Shown here: positions 1-7,871 of the stretch, piece after piece
Position numbering within the stretch: position 1 is the first letter of the stretch
Layout: each line of letters begins with the position of its first letter
Assembly (NCBI GenBank): GCA_017505535.1
Contig: JAFVPD010000002.1
Span: 29,051-93,050, forward strand
Origin: Muribaculaceae bacterium
GTDB lineage: Bacteria > Bacteroidota > Bacteroidia > Bacteroidales > Muribaculaceae
Direction of reading: 5' to 3'
DNA length: 64,000 nucleotides
Notes under the pieces: generated by a model
The model's input: only the letters and a program-made list of their open reading frames with translations
Database searches by the model: none
What the model was told of the DNA's origin: nothing
Position numbers and translations under genes: made by a program

Positions 1-400
1 CCACCTTATACTGAAATTGAGCCTCCTCGCTTAGCACCACGAAGCCATGGGCCATTCCGCGCGGAACAAACAATTGTCGGCCATTCTCCTGACTGAGTTC
101 AACGGCCACATGTCGCCCAAATGTCGCCGAATTGCGACGCAAATCCACTACCACATCAAGCACCTTGCCACGCGACACCCTCACAAGCTTTGCCTGCGAC
201 TTATCGCCTCGCTGAAAATGCAATCCGCGCAACACTCCGTAGCTCGACAACGACTCATTGTCCTGAATAAATTCCACTTCACCCACTACGCCACGAAACT
301 CCGATTGTTTGTAGCTTTCCATAAAATAACCTCGGGCATCGCCATAGCGTTGGGGCTCGATTATCCACACTCCTTTTATATTCTGTTCAATAAAGTTCAT
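1..400 (-). CDS. rfbC: dTDP-4-dehydrorhamnose 3,5-epimerase, N-terminal 133 residues (cut by left edge)
   Basis: The enzyme epimerises C3 and C5 of dTDP-4-keto-6-deoxyglucose in the dTDP-L-rhamnose pathway of cell-surface polysaccharide synthesis. Reading the minus strand from the ATG at 398-400 gives an unbroken frame to base 1. Residues 20-30 read GDARGYFMESY. The family signature LRGLHFQ lies at 58-63, with the catalytic histidine at position 61. A cupin core follows at about 70-120 (KLVRVSRGKVLDVVVDLR, then FVPRGMAHGF). The family is usually 180-190 residues, so about 50 residues lie outside the window. It is divergent from the next gene. The identity is clear from motifs. Confidence 0.93.
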   Translation of the reverse strand, partial: MNFIEQNIKGVWIIEPQRYGDARGYFMESYKQSEFRGVVGEVEFIQDNESLSSYGVLRGLHFQRGDKSQAKLVRVSRGKVLDVVVDLRRNSATFGRHVAVELSQENGRQLFVPRGMAHGFVVLSEEAQFQYKV

Positions 401-432
401 AATTAGGGGAATATTATTCGCGACAAATTTAC

Positions 433-440
433 TAAATTTG
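433..440 (+). promoter_or_regulatory. -7 box (TAAATTTG) upstream of the GlmU-like gene
   Basis: TAAATTTG fits the Bacteroidetes TANNTTTG element and lies 31 bases before the ATG at 472. No clear TTG is seen at the -33 distance, so this is a weak call. Confidence 0.4.
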
Positions 441-471
441 CGCCAATATTTATGCCAAACATTTCTTAACA

Positions 472-1668
472 ATGAAAAATATAATACTTTTTGACGACAA
501 AACGACTCGCGACAATCTTCTGCCTCTAACTTTCACTCGCCCCACTGCGTTGCTGAGATTTGGCATTTCCACCATACAAGAAAAGTGGATGAGAGCAATC
601 CCGGGTGCCTACTCATTCCTTACCATTGATTATTTGCGAGCAAAATACCCCGTCAATATCACCCCCGACAATATTTTCATTGCCGGGCATATTTGCCCTA
701 ACGAATCGCTCATTGGGGCTATAAACAACCTCAGTCAAGGCGAAGCCATCATCGACGCCAAAGGAAACATTCTCGCGGCTCGTGGCTCTATCGAGGATTT
801 CAACAATCGCGCCTCGCTCCATGCAACAAGCATCGAGCAGTCGCCATTGGCTATCAATATGCTTTACGACATTTTCGTTCTCAACGATACTGCCCTTCTC
901 CAGGATTTCGCCGCAATCACTGCCGGCCGCAAAAGCCAACCGCTCAGCAACACCAACACCGTGGTGGGCAACCCTCTCTTTGCCGACGGAACGCCAAAAA
1001 TCTTCATTGAAGAAGGCGCCACTGTCGAAGCAGCCATTCTCAACGTAAACAAAGGTCCCATTTACATCGGCAAAGACGCCGAAATAATGGAAGGATCATG
1101 CATTCGTGGCCCATTTGCATTGTGCGAAAGCGCCGTCGTAAACATGGGCGCTCGCATCTACGGAGCAACCACAATTGGACCTCACTGCAAGGTTGGTGGC
1201 GAAGTTAATAACGTGGTCATGATCGGATACTCCAACAAGGCACACGATGGATTCCTCGGGAACGCCGTTATTGGCGAATGGTGCAACCTCGGTGGCGGCA
1301 CCACGGCTTCAAACCTCAAAAACGACTACACCGAAATCAAACTATGGAACTACCCGGCCCACCGATTCCTACGCACCGGATTGCAATTCTGCGGACTCAT
1401 CATGGGCGACCACTCCAAAGCCGGTGTCAACTGCATGTTCAACACTGCAACCGTCGTAGGCGTAGGCGTCAACATTCACGGCTCTGGATTCCCTCGCAAC
1501 TTTGTCGCATCGTTCAGCGAAGGTAGCTCTGCCGGGTTCACCGACGTTTCGTTGAACAAGTTCTTCGACATTGCCCATCGAATGATGGCTCGTCGCAATA
1601 TCGAGCTCACCGACATCGACCAACAAATCTTCCAAGCAATCTACAACATTGCCGACACCTATAAATAA
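472..1668 (+). CDS. GlmU-like sugar nucleotidyltransferase with left-handed beta-helix
   Basis: A 398-residue protein of the Bacteroidetes GlmU-like family, expected to transfer a nucleotidyl group to, or acylate, an amino-sugar phosphate. Residues 1-45 (DDKTTRDNLLPLTFTRPTALLRFG) match the degenerate N-terminal nucleotidyltransferase domain typical of this family; the classic LAAGxGTRM loop is not present. From about residue 195 to 345 there are hexapeptide repeats (IYIGKDAEIMEGSCIRGPF, TTIGPHCKVGGEV, AVIGEWCNLGGGT) forming a left-handed beta-helix, ending in a helical tail. It is unlikely to be canonical GlmU because the N-terminal catalytic loop differs. Kinase 1692 follows 23 bases downstream, so they may be cotranscribed. 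Confidence 0.8.
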   Translation: MKNIILFDDKTTRDNLLPLTFTRPTALLRFGISTIQEKWMRAIPGAYSFLTIDYLRAKYPVNITPDNIFIAGHICPNESLIGAINNLSQGEAIIDAKGNILAARGSIEDFNNRASLHATSIEQSPLAINMLYDIFVLNDTALLQDFAAITAGRKSQPLSNTNTVVGNPLFADGTPKIFIEEGATVEAAILNVNKGPIYIGKDAEIMEGSCIRGPFALCESAVVNMGARIYGATTIGPHCKVGGEVNNVVMIGYSNKAHDGFLGNAVIGEWCNLGGGTTASNLKNDYTEIKLWNYPAHRFLRTGLQFCGLIMGDHSKAGVNCMFNTATVVGVGVNIHGSGFPRNFVASFSEGSSAGFTDVSLNKFFDIAHRMMARRNIELTDIDQQIFQAIYNIADTYK

Positions 1669-1691
1669 CTTTACCATCTTTTCTCTCCCAC

Positions 1692-3005
1692 ATGGTTAAC
1701 GATAGCGAAACATTCAAACCGGTAACGCCACAGTTGGATATGAGCGAGTCTTATGCCGACCCCGTTTTGTTGCGCGAAACAACCACTGCGCGACTTTACC
1801 GCGTCAGCAAAGCAGGAAAATATTTCATCATAAAGACAGCAAAGGACTCCTCCGGAATGAGCCTCGCTATGCTCAAGCGTGAATACGAAATGTCGGTCTC
1901 GCTCAACCATTACCACATTCCATTTTTCTTCACCTACGAGCCATCATCGCCCGTAGGGCCGGGAATCGTCATGGAATATATCGACGGACGCAACCTCAAC
2001 GAATTCCTCAACGAAAACCCATCGCTCGACAGCCGCCGTCGCGCGTTCAGCCAGATTCTTGACGTCGTAGCCTACATTCACAAAAACGGAATCATTCACA
2101 ACGATCTGAAACCCGAGAACATTCTCATCTCACGCATCAACAACGACGTGAAGCTTCTCGACTTCGGACTCAGCGACAACGACGCACACTATCTCGCCCA
2201 CACGCTCGGATGCACGCCCACCTATGCCTCGCCCGAACTTTTGAATCAAGGCGACATCGACGCTCGCAGCGACATCTACTCCTTAGGCCGCATCATGCAG
2301 CGCATCTTCGGCACAAAACGTTATGCATCAGTCTCCAACCGATGCATTGCCACCGACCGCAACAATCGCTACAACAACGTCGACCAACTAAAAACCCATT
2401 GGCTCAAACGCCAAAAAACACCCGGCCGAATTTTGCTCGCAACGACCATTATTGCCATTTTATCGCTGACATTTTACCTGGGCCGACAACTAACCTCATC
2501 GACCAAGCAACAGCTGACTGAGAGCTACAACGCACTACGCGACTCGCTCTCGGCGGCCAACCATCAAACCCGACTCTACAAATCACAAATCGACTCGATA
2601 AAACATGCGCAAGATCAAGAAAACGCAGCCATTCAACGCCGCACTGCAATGCGCGACTCTATATGCAACGCATTTGACACAGCATTAAAACACATCTACG
2701 ACAAAGCAGTTCCCATCGTCAAAAACGAACGGTTTAGTGATTTTGCACACAATAAAGCACTCGAAACATTTTATAACCCCATGTGGGAACTTCAAAAACA
2801 ATACAACTTCAGCCGGCAACATGACGCCGAAATGACAAGCCACATCACCTCCCACACAAACCTCGTCGGCAATGAATATTACACAAAAATGACCGACCTC
2901 ATCGACTCCATGCCCAAAGTCTCCGACATCACCGATGAAAACGAGAAATACCACTACCTCCAACTCTTAAAACACAACCGCCCCTACACACCCTATCACC
3001 AATAG
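1692..3005 (+). CDS. membrane-anchored Ser/Thr protein kinase
   Basis: A 437-residue eukaryotic-type kinase. The ATP-binding lysine is K48 (KYFIIKTAK). The catalytic loop is HNDLKPEN at 136-143, with D138 as the catalytic aspartate and HND in place of the usual HRD. DFG is at 157-159 and the APE-like motif TYASPEL at 177-183. A single membrane segment lies at about 246-265, followed by a coiled-coil-rich region of about 170 residues that should face the periplasm. No known sensor domain (PASTA or similar) is seen outside. Targets cannot be read from the sequence. It directly precedes the 6S-like RNA. Confidence 0.88.
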   Translation: MVNDSETFKPVTPQLDMSESYADPVLLRETTTARLYRVSKAGKYFIIKTAKDSSGMSLAMLKREYEMSVSLNHYHIPFFFTYEPSSPVGPGIVMEYIDGRNLNEFLNENPSLDSRRRAFSQILDVVAYIHKNGIIHNDLKPENILISRINNDVKLLDFGLSDNDAHYLAHTLGCTPTYASPELLNQGDIDARSDIYSLGRIMQRIFGTKRYASVSNRCIATDRNNRYNNVDQLKTHWLKRQKTPGRILLATTIIAILSLTFYLGRQLTSSTKQQLTESYNALRDSLSAANHQTRLYKSQIDSIKHAQDQENAAIQRRTAMRDSICNAFDTALKHIYDKAVPIVKNERFSDFAHNKALETFYNPMWELQKQYNFSRQHDAEMTSHITSHTNLVGNEYYTKMTDLIDSMPKVSDITDENEKYHYLQLLKHNRPYTPYHQ

Positions 3006-3216
3006 AAACAACCTCAAAAGACAACAAAAGACATTTCTACATATCAAAAACAAGTTCTACCTTTGTACTCAGCGACATGAAGCCTGAAAAAGAATCCACG
3101 ACAACAAACTCTCCTCAAGGAGAAAGCCGTCAAAGAGCGTAACACAAAAGCGACAGTCCACAAAAAAAAATGATATAGTTGCTTGCATTCAAAAAAAATT
3201 TCATACATTTGCAATT
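3006..3216. other. intergenic stretch before the 6S-like RNA
   Basis: About 210 bases without a convincing gene. A TACCTTTG box at 3058-3065 could be a promoter. The only downstream reading frame is a 21-codon ORF starting near 3077, with no recognisable features. The promoter for the RNA at 3217 occupies the right end. Confidence 0.4.
3183..3211 (+). promoter_or_regulatory. promoter of the 6S-like RNA
   Basis: TTG at 3183-3185 and TACATTTG at 3204-3211, 18 bases apart, match the Bacteroidetes housekeeping promoter. The start point expected 5-7 bases later (about 3217) coincides with the 5' strand of the long RNA helix. Confidence 0.65.
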
Positions 3217-3450
3217 GACATATCATACTAACACGAAAAAGTGTTTAACTTGACTCCTTGATAGTGAACCTAGGAAATTCATTCAGACAGGAAAGGTAAG
3301 TTAAACACCCACCGTGGTATCCGAGTCATACTGACATCGTCATGACCCTGATATACATCGTGTGGGCTGTTGCTTATTTCCCTGTCGCGGCATTCCTAGG
3401 GCCTACTATCAGAAATAAGTTAGCGGGCTCACACTTTTTATGTATATGTA
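3217..3450 (+). ncRNA. ssrS: 6S RNA candidate (SsrS)
   Basis: The region folds into one long rod. ACATAT (3218-3223) pairs with ATATGT (3444-3449). AAAAAGTGT (3236-3244) pairs with ACACTTTTT (3431-3439). TGATAGT and CCTAGGAA on the left pair with TTCCTAGG and ACTATCA on the right, and CAGGAAA pairs with TTTCCCTG. An open bubble of about 13 bases per side follows. The apex is closed by CCCAC/GTGGG, TATC/GATA and GTCAT/ATGAC. Closing stem, central bubble and terminal stem is the 6S architecture that binds RNA polymerase holoenzyme. An alternative helix, GTGTTTAACTT with AAGTTAAACAC, resembles the rearrangement known for 6S after product-RNA synthesis. At about 230 bases it is slightly long. The assignment rests on folding by eye. 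Confidence 0.68.
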
Positions 3451-3505
3451 CTAACCCAAACAAAAAACACACCACCCCGAGCCCCGGCGGTTATACCTAA
3501 ACGCC

Positions 3506-4642
3506 ATGGCAACAACAACAACAAAATACGGCAACTACACAATCGCCATTGAAGAAAGCGGGACGGTAAAAGTATCGCTCAACGGCTCGGAATGCATAAA
3601 CACAAAAGCCGCTCTGCGTGACATCGCAGAAAAAGCAGGCCTCACCATTGACGAAAAATGGAACACTCGCCAAGCCGGCAAGAAAATTGTGGAATGGATT
3701 AATCTACCTTATAGCGATATGAGTACAGAAATTTTGAAAACTATGAAGTTGATTGCCGAAGATATCATCGAGGAAAATTCTGAGAATGTCTTCACCTACA
3801 ATCAGCAGCGAGCCATGATTAATCGCATTTTTCAAATAGAGAAATATGATATAGCTTCTATAATGTTGAGATTAACAGTAATCGACTCTCTATATTCAAC
3901 CAATGCTGCTTATAGTTACTTCTCAATTGAAGAAATGGCTCACAAGATTTACGCATTGGGGAACGAAGAGCAAGCCAAAAAGTATTTCAATTCACTGATA
4001 ACACAAAACGATTCAGAAAATTTATTTAACGAAAAATACGGCATTCGTAAAAATCTTGAGGAAGGTAGCAAACAGGCATCTCTTATGTCTAAGTATGCTT
4101 ATTACCAGTTGCTTCAAGACACCAAGAAATATCCGCTTGGTTTTCCCATATATGACAGCCTTGCAATAAAAATGTACCCTATCGTGTGCAACGCATTGAA
4201 TATAAAATCAAGTTCAAAAAATAAAATCACAATTCCCGCAGATAAAGACATAGATACGCCTAATATTTGTGATTATATTAATGCATTGGACATAATACGC
4301 AAAGAGTTATTTAGACAAGACACCCACCTATTTTATAATTTGCAACAGTTTGACATTCTCGATGCATATTTATGGCGTATGGGCAAAATTGATGAAGGGA
4401 ACTTCTCTCTGTTGCTCAGTAAAGATGACTACGAAAAATTTGTCACTAATTTAGGATTAGGCCATTCCAAATATAACAATGATTTCAATGCACTTGTGCA
4501 GAAGGAAATTAAGAATAGGAGTACTAATGAAATCGTCACTGGCTTGTCTAATAGCGAGTATATTTCAGCTCTTATTGAACATTGGAAATTGATAACAGGA
4601 CTCAAAAATTCTCCTCAAACAATAAGCATATTACTAACATAA
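3506..4642 (+). CDS. hypothetical protein with a recurrent N-terminal adaptor-like module
   Basis: 378 residues with no membrane segment or signal. Residues 1-63 (KYGNYTIAIEESGTVKV, then AALRDIAEKAGL and EKWNTRQAGKKIVEWI) form a compact module that I recall at the N-terminus of assorted Bacteroidetes hypothetical proteins (memory, not searched). The rest, 64-378, is predicted mostly helical and unfamiliar. Base composition changes sharply at about 3690-3700: the first 190 bases use GC-richer codons like the core genes, and the rest is AT-rich like the island downstream. This suggests a domain swap or an acquired C-terminal part. It is the first gene of the island and is followed 12 bases later by the basic repeat peptide. 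Function unknown. Confidence 0.75.
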   Translation: MATTTTKYGNYTIAIEESGTVKVSLNGSECINTKAALRDIAEKAGLTIDEKWNTRQAGKKIVEWINLPYSDMSTEILKTMKLIAEDIIEENSENVFTYNQQRAMINRIFQIEKYDIASIMLRLTVIDSLYSTNAAYSYFSIEEMAHKIYALGNEEQAKKYFNSLITQNDSENLFNEKYGIRKNLEEGSKQASLMSKYAYYQLLQDTKKYPLGFPIYDSLAIKMYPIVCNALNIKSSSKNKITIPADKDIDTPNICDYINALDIIRKELFRQDTHLFYNLQQFDILDAYLWRMGKIDEGNFSLLLSKDDYEKFVTNLGLGHSKYNNDFNALVQKEIKNRSTNEIVTGLSNSEYISALIEHWKLITGLKNSPQTISILLT

Positions 4643-4654
4643 AAAATTAAACGT

Positions 4655-4900
4655 ATGGCATTAAAACGAACAGCTGACGGCACAGTCGATTTACGCACTA
4701 AAGAAGGTAAAGCGATTGCCGCTCGCATGGCTAAAGCCAGAAAAGCAGCAGCAAAAAAAGCAAAATCATCAGTTAAAAAAACTTCTGATGGAACAGTAGA
4801 TAAACGCACCAAAGAAGGCAAAGCCATTGCCGCACGCATGGCTAAAGCTCGTGCATCAAAAAACAGTTTAAAAAGTCGCATAAAACGTTTATTCTCATAA
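4655..4900 (+). CDS. 81-residue basic protein made of two tandem repeats
   Basis: The protein is almost wholly two copies of a 24-residue unit (TADGTVDLRTKEGKAIAARM, then TSDGTVDKRTKEGKAIAARM, each followed by AKAR), joined by a lysine-alanine linker and ending in a basic tail. High Lys and Arg content suggests nucleic-acid or membrane-surface binding (inference). It lies 12 bases after the 378-residue gene and 11 bases before the TerB-like gene, so the three probably form an operon. The strongly basic charge contrasts with its very acidic neighbour, which could indicate a partner pair. Confidence 0.75.
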   Translation: MALKRTADGTVDLRTKEGKAIAARMAKARKAAAKKAKSSVKKTSDGTVDKRTKEGKAIAARMAKARASKNSLKSRIKRLFS

Positions 4901-4911
4901 AAATCCGAATT

Positions 4912-5322
4912 ATGAATACAAAATTGACAAATATCGCTCAAATTATAGCATCTGTAATTTGGGCTGATGGAGAATATGATGAAGCTGAAAAAGTTGCTAC
5001 TGAAGAAATTGCCGATGCTCTTGAATATGATGTAGCACAATTCAACGAAGCCATTAGCGCTGAAATCGCAAAAATAAAAGACCTCTCAGAAGAAGAAGTC
5101 GCTGATTATATTATCAAGGCATGTGAAGGTGTGGAAGAAGAAGAAACTGAAATCGTTTTTGAAGCAGTACTTCAAATGATTATCAGTGACAATGTTCTCG
5201 CATCGGCCGAAGTGAGCACCGCTCTTGCAATTGCCGAAGCACTCGACATCGAACAAGAAACTGCAGTATTGCTTCTCGCTGACCTCATTAAGTCAGAGCC
5301 AGAACTTGAAATCGAATTCTAA
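4912..5322 (+). CDS. acidic TerB-like helical protein
   Basis: 136 residues, all-helical and strongly acidic. The start, IAQIIASVIWADGEYDEAEK at 8-27, and the second half, VFEAVLQMIISDNVLASAEV, carry the paired pattern of helix then D-x-x-x-x-x-E typical of the TerB/DjlA-N fold, which is often a metal-associated helper in stress and defence loci. The stop at 5322 is followed by another small gene. The TerB assignment is from pattern only, and exact metal ligands cannot be confirmed by eye. Confidence 0.62.
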   Translation: MNTKLTNIAQIIASVIWADGEYDEAEKVATEEIADALEYDVAQFNEAISAEIAKIKDLSEEEVADYIIKACEGVEEEETEIVFEAVLQMIISDNVLASAEVSTALAIAEALDIEQETAVLLLADLIKSEPELEIEF

Positions 5323-5357
5323 TCAATCTATTTTTCAACTTTTAAATTTTAAATATT

Positions 5358-5672
5358 ATGGCAGAATTTAAATTAGATGGTCGTATGAAAGTTAAGACCT
5401 TAAAAGACACTTTCAAGAAAACATTTGGTGCATCTTTGCGCGTGTACAAAAGCGCAACATGCAAAGGTGCATTTGCCGATGACAATGCTACTCTCGCATC
5501 TATTCGTGCTGAAGGAGCAAAAGGCGGTGAAATTGTTGTGAAAGGTAACATGCAAGTTGGCAACTTTGAAAAGAAGGTGGCCGAACTCTACGGAATTGGT
5601 GTTCAGGTAGCAACTCCTGATGATTCAAAACTCGCCGACAATAGCATCACTCTTGCAGCGGCAGGAAAATAA
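5358..5672 (+). CDS. small conserved Bacteroidetes protein, unknown function
   Basis: 104 residues with no signal or membrane segment. It begins AEFKLDGRMKVKTLKDTF, continues FGASLRVY, and ends GIGVQVATPDDSKLADNSIT LAAA in type. I recall similar proteins next to TerB-like and OmpA-like genes in other gut Bacteroidetes (memory only). Alternating short strands and helices suggest a small alpha/beta fold. It lies 35 bases after the TerB-like gene and about 100 bases before the OmpA fusion. Confidence 0.7.
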   Translation: MAEFKLDGRMKVKTLKDTFKKTFGASLRVYKSATCKGAFADDNATLASIRAEGAKGGEIVVKGNMQVGNFEKKVAELYGIGVQVATPDDSKLADNSITLAAAGK

Positions 5673-5774
5673 AATCTTGGCATGGAGCCGTGCCTAAATT
5701 TTATTCGTGACACGGCTTCATTGCTATTTTGCTATTAAAACGGACAATATTATCTTTAATACAACTACTGAAAT

Positions 5775-6677
5775 ATGGTAAATAAAGTAAGGGTTTATGG
5801 CAAAGCGCAAAATCGCACTGCATTAGGAATCATGCACGCCTATATGGTGATGTATCCTCAATCTACTATTGACGATTTGAAAAAAGCTTTCCCTAATTCT
5901 TTAAATCCCGACAAAGGTACTGACGAAATATTTATTTTTGCTGAAGAAAAAGGCACTACTGCCAATTGGGACGGATATTTCAAAAGCGAAGAGGAAGTTC
6001 TTAATATGGGCGATGGCAAAAAAGTCGCAGTTGTAAAAATGTGGACTAAGCCAAGCTTTGAACGTGTAGTTGAACAAGCCAAATTATATGGCATTGAAAT
6101 AGCTCAATTTGAAGCAGCCGATAAAGGTGGGAAAAAGGGTGGATTCAGATTAGAATATCTTAATGGATGGATTCCGCCTACTCCTGTTCAAAAGAAAAGC
6201 AAAATGTGGTTGTGGATACTTCTTGCCGCATTATTAATTGGGGCTATTGTTGCGCTATTATTCATGAATAACGAGCCGAAAGTTCAAATTATCGAAAAAG
6301 AAAAAATCGTCACTATTGTTGATACTGTTTATGTTCAACAACTTGAAGAAATCGAAAAGAACTTCAATGCAGCTAAATTTTCTCAAGGCAAAGTAGATTT
6401 GACCGACGAAGCAAAATTTGTATTGCATGATTTGGCCAAATTATTGGAAAAGAATCCAGATTTGAAACTTCGCATTGTTGGACACACTTCAGCAGAAGGT
6501 GATCCTGCATTTAATCAAAAACTTTCTGAAGGACGTGCTAAAGCTGCCGTTGATTTCCTTGTCGGAAGAGGCATTTCGGCCGACCGCCTAGTGAGCGAAG
6601 GTAAAGGTTCGTCTGAACCTCTTGATGAAAATAATCAAGAAATTAATCGTCGCACTGAATTTATTGTGATTGAATAA
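5775..6677 (+). CDS. OmpA-family protein with an N-terminal soluble domain and one TM segment
   Basis: 300 residues. Residues 4-118 form a soluble domain (ALGIMHAYMVMYPQSTIDDL, then KKVAVVKMW and YGIEI) that resembles the C-terminal domain of the KAP NTPase at 11744. A single TM is at 144-164. A linker and then an OmpA-C peptidoglycan-binding domain occupy 195-300, with NQKLSEGRAKAA and NRRTEF. The usual GHTD motif reads GHTS (236-239), so the aspartate that binds diaminopimelate is replaced. The likely topology is a cytoplasmic N-domain, one inner-membrane pass and a periplasmic cell-wall-binding domain. It has no signal peptide and is not an outer-membrane barrel. A strong terminator follows. 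Confidence 0.8.
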   Translation: MVNKVRVYGKAQNRTALGIMHAYMVMYPQSTIDDLKKAFPNSLNPDKGTDEIFIFAEEKGTTANWDGYFKSEEEVLNMGDGKKVAVVKMWTKPSFERVVEQAKLYGIEIAQFEAADKGGKKGGFRLEYLNGWIPPTPVQKKSKMWLWILLAALLIGAIVALLFMNNEPKVQIIEKEKIVTIVDTVYVQQLEEIEKNFNAAKFSQGKVDLTDEAKFVLHDLAKLLEKNPDLKLRIVGHTSAEGDPAFNQKLSEGRAKAAVDFLVGRGISADRLVSEGKGSSEPLDENNQEINRRTEFIVIE

Positions 6678-6696
6678 TAATAGTTTCACAAAACAA

Positions 6697-6728
6697 AGGG
6701 ACTGTGCTAAAATTATAGCACAGTCCCT
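6697..6728 (+). terminator. terminator after the OmpA fusion gene
   Basis: A perfect 13-bp stem, AGGGACTGTGCTA with TAGCACAGTCCCT, has a 6-base loop. It is followed by CTTAAAAAATTT rather than a clean U tract. It ends the 3506-6677 gene group. Confidence 0.75.
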
Positions 6729-6749
6729 CTTAAAAAATTTCTATTTCTA

Positions 6750-6918
6750 GAGCATCGAAAAGGAATTTGACACAGTATTTGGACTTTATTGCCAAGTATG
6801 TTATACTGCAAAAGATGGTCAGAGATATTACACTTCGGGCAGCTCTGATGAAATGACTCTATCAGCTTTTAATGCCTTGTGTGAGAAAAACGATTGTAAA
6901 AAAGGAGTCTGGAAATAA
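6750..6918 (+). pseudogene. gene remnant, about 54 codons without a start
   Basis: An open frame follows a TAG stop at about 6748. It reads EKEFDTVFGLYCQVCYTAKD and ends KKGVWK before the TAA at 6916-6918. It has four cysteines and looks protein-like, but it has no ATG or GTG near its beginning. It sits between a terminator and the next small gene. It is most simply the 3' end of a lost gene; a non-standard start cannot be excluded. Confidence 0.4.
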
Positions 6919-6932
6919 TTCATTGATTAATT

Positions 6933-7178
6933 ATGAGCAAAGAATATTATAAAAAACAGATTATTGACATTCGCGCAGCGATTGAAAAAGAAAAAGAAGC
7001 AAAAAAGCGCGATAATGAAAGTTATGCACGTCTAATAAAAGGGGCATCTTCACCATCGTCAAAAGCATCCTACCGCAAAAGTAAGATTGACAAAGCTGCA
7101 TCTCACGACCGTCAAATAGAGTCGTTGAAACGTAGATTGGAAAGCGCCAAAGAATCATTAAAACGTGAAAAAAAATAA
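6933..7178 (+). CDS. 81-residue charged coiled-coil protein
   Basis: Lysine-, glutamate- and arginine-rich throughout. Heptad-like helices (residues 1-30 and 55-81, the latter RQIESLKRRLESAKESLK) flank a short serine-rich linker. It probably forms a hairpin coiled coil. No family is recognised. The next gene starts 8 bases downstream, so it likely belongs to a short operon with the two small membrane proteins. Confidence 0.6.
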   Translation: MSKEYYKKQIIDIRAAIEKEKEAKKRDNESYARLIKGASSPSSKASYRKSKIDKAASHDRQIESLKRRLESAKESLKREKK

Positions 7179-7186
7179 AGGCCAAT

Positions 7187-7393
7187 ATGATTGATTTTGG
7201 GGCAATAATATTTCTCGCAGGGACCATACTTGCGGTGTGGTCCATGCTGAAAGGTGGATATAAAAGCATCAGTCACAAACTGGGGCAAATAATCTTGTGC
7301 ATGCTCATGATCATTATTGGGGGCATACTCATGATAGTTGATTACTACATAATTCAAGAGCATACATCGTTTGTCACCAACGCAATTCTTTAG
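7187..7393 (+). CDS. 68-residue membrane protein
   Basis: Two hydrophobic helices (residues 4-22 and 32-53) are separated by a short basic loop. The order and spacing resemble small inner-membrane proteins of unknown function. The flanking genes lie 8 bases upstream and 6 bases downstream, indicating cotranscription. No homologue is recognised. Confidence 0.6.
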   Translation: MIDFGAIIFLAGTILAVWSMLKGGYKSISHKLGQIILCMLMIIIGGILMIVDYYIIQEHTSFVTNAIL

Positions 7394-7399
7394 TAAATT

Positions 7400-7711
7400 A
7401 TGGCAGTTCTTTGTTATATCATAAACATCTTAGCTCCATTCACCAATGCATTGGGGCTATTTGGATTACTGTTGGCTTGTAGTAGAAGCCAATGGAGCGT
7501 TTTGTATATCGCAATACCATTTGCAATCATTGGCCTTATTTTTGGAATATTAGCCTACAGTAGGGACATTCCTCCCCGTTGGTTCTGGTCGCGCTCGGCA
7601 AACGAAATATTTTCATTCTCAGTAACTGCAGTGTTGGGCTACGCTATAACATTTGCGGCCTATCCCCTCGCTTGGTACATCGCTTCTGATTTCATCTCAC
7701 TAATCAGCTAA
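7400..7711 (+). CDS. 103-residue membrane protein, about three TM helices
   Basis: Hydrophobic spans lie at about residues 5-25, 33-52 and 72-98, with short polar loops (SRSQWS, SRDIPPRWFWSRS). No enzyme motif is present. It is the last gene of the 6933-7711 cluster. It could act with the 68-residue protein as a small membrane complex, but this is inference from adjacency only. Confidence 0.6.
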   Translation: MAVLCYIINILAPFTNALGLFGLLLACSRSQWSVLYIAIPFAIIGLIFGILAYSRDIPPRWFWSRSANEIFSFSVTAVLGYAITFAAYPLAWYIASDFISLIS

Positions 7712-7741
7712 GTGCAATTGTTCTTTTTATCACGCATTACA

Positions 7742-7761
7742 GATTGCATTTAATTGCAATC
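7742..7761. repeat. 7-bp inverted repeat (GATTGCA/TGCAATC)
   Basis: GATTGCA, a 6-base spacer, then TGCAATC in the 160-base gap before the 508-residue gene. No U tract follows, so an operator is as likely as a terminator. Confidence 0.3.
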
Positions 7762-7871
7762 GCGATATATCAGGCGCATTCATACATATTCTCATCAACG
7801 ATATAATTGTATCAACTCACGATAAATGCAATTAAATTGGTTTAAAATACTCTTAAAAATTGAATGGTTTT

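Noticed and set aside
47..406. Plus-strand 119-codon open frame at the left edge
   Set aside because: The minus strand encodes clear RmlC motifs over the same bases; the plus frame has low complexity and no family features.
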